This document shows positions 26,508-35,414 of a stretch of 64,000 nt of DNA, piece by piece. A program made the position numbers and the translations under genes. Location: assembly GCF_021532315.1 (NCBI RefSeq), contig NZ_JAKGAO010000024.1:1-64000 (forward strand), given 5' to 3'. Within the stretch, counting starts at the first letter, position 1. Each line of letters starts with the position of its first letter. The notes beneath the pieces are model-generated. The model saw only the letters and a list, made by a program, of their open reading frames with translations, ran no database searches and was not told the DNA's origin. This DNA is from Paenibacillus tarimensis. GTDB lineage: Bacteria > Bacillota > Bacilli > Paenibacillales > Paenibacillaceae.

Positions 26508-27357
26508 GAACCTGCTCCCCCTTGTTCTTCAGACCGGCCATACAGAAGGAGTAGTACCCTTTCGCCCGGCCGCTTACCGTCCACCGCTGCTCCTGCAGCT
26601 TCCCGCTTATTACACCGTGATAAGCGGAAGCGGCCGCCAGAAATCCGTCAGCCGGTCTTACAACAGGCCCGCTGTCATCATGCATGCAGATGTCAGCAGC
26701 TTCCCAGCGGAGAACAGCACTTGTCGGTCCCGCATCACTGACGCGCCGGAACAAGAGTGCCACAATGGATTCAGCACCCGGTCCTTCTTCTTCCTGATAC
26801 GTCACTTGGGCCATCATAGAGGGAGGATGGAGAGTGAGCATACAGCACATCACCATATCGGCTTGATTCGATGATAATAAGTCAGCGGCATACAAAAATG
26901 CGGATGGAGCGGAAGGAATTGCGTCGGAGAGAGTTACACTGGTACCTGTAATGCGGAAATAGATGGAGAGGTGGCCTGCAAAGGCATTCATGACCGTCTC
27001 GGGAAATAATCCGGGATTCACACGGCTTGCTCCGTATTGACGGGCATCCTGATACATGGCTACAATGGGCTCAAGATTGGAGTGGCTGGAGCAAACCACC
27101 AGACTGGTGCGCTTACTGGCCTCTCCTTCAAATGGAGTTTCGAAGCCCCCCGAGCGGAACGCTTCCCCTACAGCCAAGCTGCCATACTTTACGACTCTGG
27201 ACATCCGTTTGAGTCCCGTCCAGCCGTAGTCGGCAGGATCAAGGTCGGGGAGTTTGGAACTGCCCCATGATGACAGACCGTCCGGTCTCGGCAGGAAAGC
27301 CGTTCCTACGCCGGAAGGGCTGATAACGCCTGCTCCCGTTAATGCTATGATACTCAA
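26500..27357 (-). CDS. Truncated ketosynthase-like protein without active cysteine
   Basis: 285 residues, against about 410 for a ketosynthase. It has the N-terminal ketosynthase half (MSIIALTGAGVISPSGVGT, SLVVCSSHSNLEP, FPETVMNAFAGHLSIYFRITG), but the nucleophile position reads TLSDAIPSAPSA with no cysteine. The C-terminal part with the two histidines is missing. It is sandwiched between two complete ketosynthases with 4- to 8-base overlaps. The frame is intact, so it is probably a real non-catalytic partner, similar in idea to the chain-length factor of type II polyketide synthases. Function inferred. Confidence 0.8.
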   Translation of the reverse strand: MSIIALTGAGVISPSGVGTAFLPRPDGLSSWGSSKLPDLDPADYGWTGLKRMSRVVKYGSLAVGEAFRSGGFETPFEGEASKRTSLVVCSSHSNLEPIVAMYQDARQYGASRVNPGLFPETVMNAFAGHLSIYFRITGTSVTLSDAIPSAPSAFLYAADLLSSNQADMVMCCMLTLHPPSMMAQVTYQEEEGPGAESIVALLFRRVSDAGPTSAVLRWEAADICMHDDSGPVVRPADGFLAAASAYHGVISGKLQEQRWTVSGRAKGYYSFCMAGLKNKGEQVHA

Positions 27358-28583
27358 CAGGCTTCCTCCTCTCTAGGCTGCTGCTGTAATTCATTGCCGG
27401 CTTCTGTCTCTGCCCTTCCAATAATAATGGAAGAATTTACGCCCCCAAACGCATAAGCGTTCGACATAATATAGCTCGTATGCATGGCAAGCGGTTCATT
27501 CGCAATGACACGAACCCGACAATCCGGGTCCTGCCTGCGCATGTTTATGGTGGGCGGCAGCCAGCCTGAGGCCAGTGCCTTGACACAGACTACAGCCTCA
27601 ATAGCACTTGCAGCCCCCAGAGTATGGCCGATATGTCCCTTAATAGAGCTTGTAATGATCGAATCCTTGAATACGGAACGAAGGGCTACTGATTCCATGC
27701 GGTCATTGGCTTGTGTACCCGTACCATGAGCACTCACATAGCCGATCGCCCCCTTGTCAATACCTGCCATCTCAATTGCCCGTTCCATAGCCCGAATTGA
27801 GCCCTCTGCCCCCGGATCAGGCTGTGTAATATGGTGAGCATCACTGCTGAGGCCATATCCCATCAACCTGGCCAGCGGCCTTGCCCCGCGCCGCCGTGCA
27901 TTCGATTCACGTTCCAGAATAATGGCTCCGGCTCCTTCACCGAGCATTAGCCCTCTGCGGTCAGCGTCAAAAGGACGGCACAAATCAGGTGTCATTGCCC
28001 GCAAGCTGGAAAAACCGGTAAATGCCACCCAAGACATTGCGTCCACACCCGCCGCCACCATCACATCGGCCCGGCCGGCCATGAGCTCATCCATCGCACG
28101 GGCAATAGCCAGATTACCTGCAGCACAAGCATTCGTTATCGTCCAGCAGCTGCCGCCGAAGCCAAAATAATCTGTCATGTGCTCCGCAATGATGCCTGGC
28201 CCCCCCGGACTTCCCGGCAAACGGCCGTTCATAACCTCCTCATAGGGAGATATCTCTCCCATAGTGGTGCCAATACAAATACCGATTCGGCGTTCAGCCT
28301 TAATTAATCCTTCCATGCTCAGGCGTGCCTCGTGGAGAGCGTCTTCAACAGCCGGGAGGAGCAGGCGCGTTGCCCGCCCTCCAGGTGCCGGGTGTAACGT
28401 CAGGTGTTCAATGTCATCCACTTCACACCCAATTTGGCAAGCATGCTCTGACGGATCAAAAGCTTTAATTCTTCGAGCTCCCGACACTCCCTGCAGCAGT
28501 GCCTGCCAGGTGCTCTCGGCCGTCATCCCCACAGGGGTCACTGCACCGACCCCTGTAATAACAATTGCTTCGTGGTTACCCAT
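27354..28583 (-). CDS. Ketosynthase (FabF-like), first copy
   Basis: 409 residues with complete condensing-enzyme residues: Cys153 in TNACAAG, His286 in SAHGTGTQAND, Lys315 and His320 in KGHIGHTLGAAS. The C-terminal AYAFGGVNSS is also standard. It resembles FabF more closely than the second copy does. It overlaps the KS-like gene by an ATGA. It would extend an acyl-ACP with malonyl units; no acyltransferase is in the window, so malonyl-ACP probably comes from the host FabD. Confidence 0.93.
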   Translation of the reverse strand: MGNHEAIVITGVGAVTPVGMTAESTWQALLQGVSGARRIKAFDPSEHACQIGCEVDDIEHLTLHPAPGGRATRLLLPAVEDALHEARLSMEGLIKAERRIGICIGTTMGEISPYEEVMNGRLPGSPGGPGIIAEHMTDYFGFGGSCWTITNACAAGNLAIARAMDELMAGRADVMVAAGVDAMSWVAFTGFSSLRAMTPDLCRPFDADRRGLMLGEGAGAIILERESNARRRGARPLARLMGYGLSSDAHHITQPDPGAEGSIRAMERAIEMAGIDKGAIGYVSAHGTGTQANDRMESVALRSVFKDSIITSSIKGHIGHTLGAASAIEAVVCVKALASGWLPPTINMRRQDPDCRVRVIANEPLAMHTSYIMSNAYAFGGVNSSIIIGRAETEAGNELQQQPREEEAC

Positions 28584-28600
28584 GCGGATTCTCTCCTAAT

Positions 28601-29452
28601 TTATGTGCTTGTCCAGACAATACTTAAATCCGATATGGATGGATCCGGCCGGCGGAACTCGTCAATACCTCTTACCGCCCTAACCTCATCCAGGGCGCCC
28701 TGCTCATCCAGGGAGGCTCGCCGCTGCAGTTCCTTGTCCTCTGTGTACCTTGCGGCTCCATCCTTCCAGACCAGAATCCCTTCCTTCACCTGGCCGTCCT
28801 TCACGAGAGCGTCCCCATAAGCCGTATAGATAAGCGGCCACAACGGCAGGTCCATCGTCCCCTCAAGCTGCTTGGCCACGGCGAGGCAGTAACCCAGATC
28901 CTGAATCGCTTTGCCAGTACGCTGCAGGCCGGATGGCCAGTAAAGATTGTTTAACCCTCTTGCATAGTGGGTAAATAAATCATAAGGCCTGTCTTCCAGC
29001 AGGTTGTTTAGAACGGAGATAGAACGGGAGGAGATTTGCCCAAGTGCGGCTGTGCCAAGATCCGGGTTTTGGAGCAAGTCTACATAAGCCAAAGCCTGCT
29101 GCAATTTAAGCGCATCCGTAAGAGTTTCGAGGCTATCGATATATTCCAGGAACTGCTCCGTCTCTCCCCGTTCCAGCATGAGGATCCGCAGTTTATTCGA
29201 ATATGCCATCATACCGGGTTCCTGTTCAATGGATTGCTTTAGCTGCTCAACCTCGTCTCCGGCCGGCAGGGCGTTAATGGATTGCTGGGCCTGCCGATTG
29301 GCTGACATATCAAGTCCATATTGTTCAATCGTCAGATCCTTGGAGATTTCCGGCAGATCATATGGGGCTGTCCACCATTGATACAGTGCTGCGGCAACGC
29401 CGGCTGCCGCAACTGCAGCGGCTACGCACAAGACTTTAGTCTTACGTTTCAT
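28601..29452 (-). CDS. Membrane-anchored TPR-like protein of unknown function
   Basis: 283 residues. One N-terminal membrane segment (about 7-27, VLCVAAAVAAAGVAAALYQW) is followed by an all-helical domain with repeat-like helices (KQSIEQEPGMMAYSNKLRILML, in part, and YDLFTHYARGLNNLYW), suggestive of tetratricopeptide folding. It overlaps the AraC gene stop by 4 bases and precedes the first ketosynthase. It could be a scaffold at the membrane for the biosynthetic enzymes. No specific family is recognised. Confidence 0.6.
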   Translation of the reverse strand: MKRKTKVLCVAAAVAAAGVAAALYQWWTAPYDLPEISKDLTIEQYGLDMSANRQAQQSINALPAGDEVEQLKQSIEQEPGMMAYSNKLRILMLERGETEQFLEYIDSLETLTDALKLQQALAYVDLLQNPDLGTAALGQISSRSISVLNNLLEDRPYDLFTHYARGLNNLYWPSGLQRTGKAIQDLGYCLAVAKQLEGTMDLPLWPLIYTAYGDALVKDGQVKEGILVWKDGAARYTEDKELQRRASLDEQGALDEVRAVRGIDEFRRPDPSISDLSIVWTST

Positions 29453-30111
29453 ACCATCACTTCCTTGTCCATTTTTGGATATTCATGCTTCAACCGGAAT
29501 GCTGACGGACTGCCGCCAAATGTTTTCTTAAATACCCTCCCAAAATGTGTAATATCGTTATACCCGACTGCGAAGCAGACCTCCGTAACTTGATGCCCTC
29601 TCCTCAGCAGACTCATCGCCTTCTGCATCCTTTTATTGATGACGTACTCCTTAAACCCGCTCCCTATGTACCGCTGGAAAATACGAGAGTAATGATACTT
29701 GCTGACGTAGATCTGTGCAGCCACCATCTCCAGTGTGAGCTGATGATCGCATAAGTGCTCCTCGATAAAGGCTAGTGACTCCGAAAAGGCATCGTTCACC
29801 TCCGTTATCCGCAGGCTGTCCTTCAAGCTTTCAATCATCGCGACCAATGCGGGGAAGTTCGAGCTGTTGAGGCCGCTCATAAGAAAAAAGGGACAAGGCA
29901 GCAAGGTTTCAACTTGCTTCCAGTCTGACGGGAACGTGCTGTCCATTGTGATAACTGCCACCAGACGGTAAGGCTTTTGCCGGATCAGCCTGAGGAGGGT
30001 GTCATAGTCTTCTGGATAGGCAATGTTAGAAAGCCGTGACAAGACATCCGATTGGTCGGCGGGCAAAGCCCTTTTCCGGTCATGAAAGATACAAATCAGG
30101 ACGTCATCCAT
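29449..30111 (-). CDS. AraC-family regulator of the main operon
   Basis: 220 residues from the ATG at 30111 (GGTGG upstream; aligns with the start of its paralogue); a TTG-started frame reaches 30186 without an RBS. The N-terminal half (1-115) is an unknown sensor domain shared with the paralogue at 41852-42520. The C-terminal half has the two helix-turn-helix units of AraC proteins (LTLEMVAAQIYVSKYHYSRIF and VTEVCFAVGYNDITHFGRVF, in parts). It is the first gene of the biosynthetic operon, so it probably controls it. The promoter is the symmetrical element at 30258-30289. Confidence 0.88.
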   Translation of the reverse strand: MDDVLICIFHDRKRALPADQSDVLSRLSNIAYPEDYDTLLRLIRQKPYRLVAVITMDSTFPSDWKQVETLLPCPFFLMSGLNSSNFPALVAMIESLKDSLRITEVNDAFSESLAFIEEHLCDHQLTLEMVAAQIYVSKYHYSRIFQRYIGSGFKEYVINKRMQKAMSLLRRGHQVTEVCFAVGYNDITHFGRVFKKTFGGSPSAFRLKHEYPKMDKEVMV

Positions 30112-30257
30112 CGATGCACCACCATACTGTTCTATTCGTTTCCACCTGTCTACTAACCACTCCCATAGTAACAAGTTCAGCAGCAAATAAATCTGCCAAA
30201 ATTGTTCATCATTTTGTTTTTTTTGACCCTTGGTAGCAGGAAAGCAGGTAAGTTACG

Positions 30258-30289
30258 TTGATTATAAGCGCATATGCGTTTATAATCAA
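30258..30289. promoter_or_regulatory. Symmetrical divergent promoter/operator
   Basis: A 32-bp palindrome with a single mismatched pair. On each strand it reads TTGATT, 17 bp, TATAAT, so it carries a sigma-A promoter in both directions. The centre is GCGCATATGCG. The plus direction leads to the S24 repressor (about 115-nt leader), the minus direction to the AraC gene and the biosynthetic operon. A repressor bound at the centre would block both promoters. Confidence 0.8.
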
Positions 30290-30367
30290 CCGCATATAAG
30301 GTTAAATTATCTCTAAAAAGAGGCGAAATATACTCTATGCAGCCGTTCAATAGTTTGTCATAATGAT

Positions 30368-30381
30368 AGAACATATGTTTG
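30368..30381. promoter_or_regulatory. LexA-box-like site before the S24 repressor
   Basis: AGAACATATGTTTG matches the B. subtilis LexA (DinR) box CGAACRNRYGTTYC at 12 of 14 positions. It lies about 30 bp before the repressor start. Confidence 0.5.
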
Positions 30382-30409
30382 ATTATAAGAACCTCCCGGA
30401 GGAACATTG

Positions 30410-31249
30410 ATGCACAATATAAACCGTAAAATTCGAGAATTGCGGCTTAGTCATCAGTTGACAATGGCTCGAATGGCCGAGTTGATCGGCGTGTCGCCAG
30501 GCAATATCAGCGACTGGGAAAGCGACAAGAAGAAGTCGACTCCAACAGCCAAAGCTCTGATCGCCATCGCCAATCATTTTCAGGTATCACTTGACTGGCT
30601 TATGGATAACAGCGAGCCCCGTCATTCCGGCCCACCCGCCCTTAACCCCTACATTCAGCAAATTAATCAGCTTGCCCCACAGTTGACCGTTGAGGATCTC
30701 CGTCTACTCCAATCCTTAGCCGAACATCTGGCCAGCAAACAGAAGCAGCCGGAGATGAAGCCAATCTATGCAGGTAACGGGCCCAGTGATGAAGGTCTGG
30801 TCCAGGAGAGATCTCTGGCTGCTGAGTACTTCACCAAGCTCCCGCTGGTCGGCAAGATTACGGCCGGTACACCTATTTTGGCTATGGAGAATATAGAGGA
30901 GTACATCAGTGTGCCCAATCATCTGGTCGGGTCGGGGAACCATTTTGTGCTGCGCGTGCAGGGGGACAGTATGATTGATAAGGGAATCCTGAGCGGGGAT
31001 CTGGTCGTCGTCAGGCAGCAGCATACAGCCGACAATGGTGAGATTGTCGTTGCTCTGGTAGATAGAGAAGAAGCAACCCTGAAGACCTTCTACCTGGAAA
31101 AGGAGCATATCAGGCTGCAGCCGGCCAATAACCGGTATTCTCCGATCTACTCGCGTAAGGTCAATATACTGGGCAAGGTAACCGGCATTATGCGCTCTGC
31201 AGATAACGGAGCAATGAAACCAGACCACAGCGCAACGAAAGAGGAGTGA
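30410..31249 (+). CDS. XRE-type repressor with LexA-like S24 self-cleavage domain
   Basis: 279 residues from the ATG at 30410 (GGAGGAACATTG before it; a TTG lies 3 bases upstream). Residues 5-65 are an XRE helix-turn-helix ([20 protein letters not shown], in part). Residues about 140-265 are an S24 domain with the cleavage-type Ala152-Gly153 (KITAGTP), the nucleophile Ser187 in QGDSMID and the general base Lys225 in EATLKTFY. All elements of RecA-stimulated self-cleavage are present, as in phage CI, LexA and HdiR. It is divergent from the AraC gene across a shared palindromic promoter and probably represses both itself and the biosynthetic operon until DNA damage. Confidence 0.9.
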   Translation: MHNINRKIRELRLSHQLTMARMAELIGVSPGNISDWESDKKKSTPTAKALIAIANHFQVSLDWLMDNSEPRHSGPPALNPYIQQINQLAPQLTVEDLRLLQSLAEHLASKQKQPEMKPIYAGNGPSDEGLVQERSLAAEYFTKLPLVGKITAGTPILAMENIEEYISVPNHLVGSGNHFVLRVQGDSMIDKGILSGDLVVVRQQHTADNGEIVVALVDREEATLKTFYLEKEHIRLQPANNRYSPIYSRKVNILGKVTGIMRSADNGAMKPDHSATKEE

Positions 31250-31307
31250 GCAGGCTGGAGCATGACGTATGCTGAATTCAACACAATTGTTGAAGGAGGA
31301 ACACCTG

Positions 31308-31508
31308 ATGCCAGCCTTTGATCGGTTTGAATTTGGTCTGTCTGACTCCCAGGCCGTGGAACCGCAGCCGCTCTGTGATTGCGCATATGACCGCTGCCGG
31401 AATGCTATTTACCGCGGGGAACCCAACTGGAATTACTACGGGGAATGGCTGTGCAGCGCACTCTGTCTGGCTAAACACGCCGGAGCTGAGAAACGGTATG
31501 CGGAATAA
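31308..31508 (+). CDS. Small cysteine-containing protein, possible zinc site
   Basis: 66 residues from the ATG at 31308, with GGAGGAACACCTG before it. The motif CDCAYDRC, then 20 residues later WLCSALCLAKH, resembles a zinc-binding cysteine arrangement. It follows the S24 repressor and overlaps the next small gene. Such small zinc-finger-like proteins often sit beside phage-type repressors. No function can be given. Confidence 0.65.
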   Translation: MPAFDRFEFGLSDSQAVEPQPLCDCAYDRCRNAIYRGEPNWNYYGEWLCSALCLAKHAGAEKRYAE

Positions 31509-31728
31509 CACCATTACGTTCAACAGCAGGGAATATACGATTCTCTATCAGCATGATGCAGCAGGCTTCTGCTGGACCAAGGCATACCGCATGGATGAGA
31601 ATCATCATATCGAGCTCCTCCAGCTGACCGAGAATCGTGAGGATGGACGCGTGCATGCCGAGACGATTTATGTGCATCACACCGATATTAAGCGAATCAT
31701 GCTTGATATCCTGTTAGCCGAGACCTGA
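31498..31728 (+). CDS. Small protein of unknown function
   Basis: 76 residues from the ATG at 31498, overlapping the previous gene by 11 bases. It begins MRNNTITFNSREYTIL and looks like a small beta-rich protein (YTILYQHDAAGFCWTKAYRMD, in part). It ends just before a strong terminator, so repressor, zinc-like protein and this gene form a three-gene unit. Family not recognised. Confidence 0.65.
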   Translation: MRNNTITFNSREYTILYQHDAAGFCWTKAYRMDENHHIELLQLTENREDGRVHAETIYVHHTDIKRIMLDILLAET

Positions 31729-31748
31729 ATACCAGACGCGATTCAAGT

Positions 31749-31776
31749 AAAGGCGAAGCCCCGCTTCGCCTTTTAC
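31749..31776 (+). terminator. Terminator of the repressor unit
   Basis: The stem AGGCGAAG / GCTTCGCC(T) with a CCCC loop is followed by TTTT. A usable stem also exists for the minus-strand gene that ends at 31782, so it may work in both directions. Confidence 0.75.
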
Positions 31777-31781
31777 CGTTG

Positions 31782-32705
31782 TTACAGGCCATTGGTAATC
31801 TTTACGTACCCGTCATGTGTATGGCCTGGCCTGGACTCACCGTCCACGCGGGTCCCTCCAGCTATAGACTCATACTTCCGCAGGCTTATCCTGCCAAGCA
31901 TGAAATCCAGATACCGGCTTACAGCCACGTCTCCAGGATATTTGGCCGCAAACAGAGCATGGCTGCTTGTTAGCAGCGACACATATGATCGCCCTGCGCG
32001 CGGATGAGCAATGTGAACGTTAACGGCTTGAGCCTCGTAATGAAAATTTCCAAACATCCTCATCAGACGGTATCCGAGCTCCATGTGCTCGAATCCCCAT
32101 TCCTTGAAGAGATCATCAAATCCTCCTGCGTCACGGAGCCAGCTGAGCGGCACCGACAGGTTGCCGCTTAAGGTCGCAACCCAAGCAATAGGGGAGTTTG
32201 TATTACCATCCGGGCCGAACAGCCCATAAACAAGATTGCAGTACTGGGGTGTCCTCAGCATCCGGTCATTCTCATAACGCTTGAGAATGAGGCTCCGGTT
32301 AGCTTCTGGGTTTGACACATACATTTCCCGTACATGTCCTACCGTAACACTACCGCCTATCTGCTGCTGGGCACGGGCATGCGCGCTTATAAACCCCGGC
32401 TGTGGAATCCTGTCCGCATCACAAAACACAACAGTGTCGGCATCAGCTGCTTGTATCCCGGCATTGCGTGCCGCTGCCCGTCCAGACCTGGGAAGACGTA
32501 TGCAGTTAATATTAAGCTCATTGGAATAGGCCTCTACAATAGCGTCAACCGGCTCATCTGACCCGTCATCCACCACGATAATCCGGCACTTGTTATATGG
32601 CTTGGTCTGTCTGGTGAACCCGTATAACGTCTGCGCAAGCGCAAACGATTGGTTATATACCGGAATAATGACATTTAGGCGCGCCGCTTCCGCCTCATGT
32701 ACCAT
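31782..32705 (-). CDS. GT2-family glycosyltransferase
   Basis: 307 residues from the ATG at 32705 (GGGGGTGAG upstream; a GTG 9 bases earlier is possible). The GT-A fold starts LNVIIPVYNQSFAL. It has the VVDDGSDEP nucleotide-binding loop, the metal-binding VFCDADRIPQPGFI, and the acceptor-side motif WGFEHMELGYRLMRMFG, as in polypeptide GalNAc-transferase-like GT2/GT27 domains. It follows groEL but is separated from it by a hairpin. It could add a sugar to the product or to a surface polymer; donor and acceptor are unknown. Confidence 0.85.
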   Translation of the reverse strand: MVHEAEAARLNVIIPVYNQSFALAQTLYGFTRQTKPYNKCRIIVVDDGSDEPVDAIVEAYSNELNINCIRLPRSGRAAARNAGIQAADADTVVFCDADRIPQPGFISAHARAQQQIGGSVTVGHVREMYVSNPEANRSLILKRYENDRMLRTPQYCNLVYGLFGPDGNTNSPIAWVATLSGNLSVPLSWLRDAGGFDDLFKEWGFEHMELGYRLMRMFGNFHYEAQAVNVHIAHPRAGRSYVSLLTSSHALFAAKYPGDVAVSRYLDFMLGRISLRKYESIAGGTRVDGESRPGHTHDGYVKITNGL

Positions 32706-32822
32706 AACACTCACCCCCAGCTGTCTTCTTTCCGCTTCATGGTACCATTAGCAGCAAGCAGTTACTCGGCTCCGATTGAACAATTTGCACGCCTCCCCTG
32801 GGCGGACTATGACTCTGACGCA

Positions 32823-32852
32823 ACGAACCCCCTAGTAACAACCTAGGGGGGT
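32823..32852. terminator. Hairpin after groEL, probable terminator
   Basis: The arms GAACCCCCTAG and CTAGGGGGGTTC (roughly 12 bp, 6-nt loop) lie directly after the groEL stop. The T run on the minus strand is poor (TTCGTTGC), so termination may be partial. Confidence 0.6.
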
Positions 32853-32861
32853 TCGCTTTCA

Positions 32862-34538
<1,677 letters not shown>

Positions 34539-34549
34539 TCACAATGCCC

Positions 34550-34831
34550 TTAAGAGATGACAGCCAGAATATCGCTCTCATGCAGAACAAGCAGTGCTCT
34601 GCCCTCATGTTTAATCTCTGTACCCGCATACCTGCTGAACAAGATGGTGTCGCCCGCTTTCACTTCCGGTTCCACCCGCTGGCCATCTCTGAAGAGACCG
34701 GAGCCTGCCGCAACAACCTTCCCTTCCTGCGGCATCTCCTTGGCCGTTCCCGGGAGCACAATCCCTCCGGCCGTTTGCTCCTCCTGCTCAATCGGTTCGA
34801 TAATGATCCGGTCCCCTATCGGTCTGATCAT
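34550..34831 (-). CDS. groES: Co-chaperonin GroES
   Basis: 93 residues from the ATG at 34831 (GGGAGGAACAG upstream, fitting the usual start MIRPIGDR). The mobile loop [18 protein letters not shown] and the end [12 protein letters not shown] are typical. It forms the lid of the GroEL ring. First gene of a two-gene unit whose upstream region (34832-34967) lacks an inverted repeat of the CIRCE type. Confidence 0.95.
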   Translation of the reverse strand: MIRPIGDRIIIEPIEQEEQTAGGIVLPGTAKEMPQEGKVVAAGSGLFRDGQRVEPEVKAGDTILFSRYAGTEIKHEGRALLVLHESDILAVIS

Positions 34832-34967
34832 GTCTGTTCCTCCCATACTGTCATTCATATTTTATTGCTTCAGGACACTTCTTATTTTGCTTGAATCTCT
34901 CGTTTATTTCTCTGCTTAACTTTCAGGAATTCGGCTAAAAGAGCCGGGATACACGCGGGACAGCTCC

Positions 34968-35005
34968 AAAAAGATAAGGGCAAGCAGGAGATATCCCGCT
35001 TGCCC
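34968..35005 (-). terminator. Terminator between cupin gene and groES
   Basis: A 12-bp stem (GGGCAAGCGGGA / TCCTGCTTGCCC, one mismatch) is followed by TTATCTTTTT on the minus strand. It makes groES-groEL a separate unit. Confidence 0.8.
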
Positions 35006-35036
35006 TCATTTTACACTGGTCCATTGCCTGTTCCCG

Positions 35037-35414
35037 CTAAGCCGGCTCCGCCGGGTTCTCAGCTGCAATGGGTACTAATTGGTGCTTATTCAGGTTGTAG
35101 TCAATAAAGATAAAGAAGGTGCAGCCCGTCTCCGTATAGACATCATGCGCCTCGTCAGCCACCGCAGTCAGAAAATCACCTGCTCTCATGACATCATCAT
35201 TCAGCTTGCACTCCCCTTCCACCAGGAAAGCCACTTCGCGGCGAGGATGGTTGTGGAAAGGAATGGAGCAGCCCGGCGCCACCTTAACCAGGAAGACGAC
35301 CCGGCCTGTATCCTCCTCCTCCCACAAGTAAGTCATCTCGGTATCGGGATACATACCGTATTCCCATTTCATATCCTCTTGGCGAACGATCAAGTGCTTA
35401 CCTGTCTCTGTCAT
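35037..35414 (-). CDS. Cupin-domain protein
   Basis: 125 residues, single cupin barrel. The metal-type motif reads PFHNHPRREVAFLVEGE (His-X-His and Glu), and the second motif reads GDFLTAVADEAHDVYTE with a His. The tail is acidic and Ala/Pro-rich. The start overlaps the SRPBCC-PDZ gene by 17 bases, indicating coupling. Cupins in natural-product clusters can be oxygenases, isomerases or cyclase-like; nothing allows a choice here. Confidence 0.8.
   Translation of the reverse strand: MTETGKHLIVRQEDMKWEYGMYPDTEMTYLWEEEDTGRVVFLVKVAPGCSIPFHNHPRREVAFLVEGECKLNDDVMRAGDFLTAVADEAHDVYTETGCTFFIFIDYNLNKHQLVPIAAENPAEPA

Noticed and set aside
30410-31728. Prophage remnant around the S24 repressor
   Set aside because: No integrase, att sites or structural genes; together with the distant YqaJ gene this is not enough to call a prophage.
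34832-35036. CIRCE operator before groES
   Set aside because: I looked for the TTAGCACTC inverted repeat and found none; only a terminator is present.
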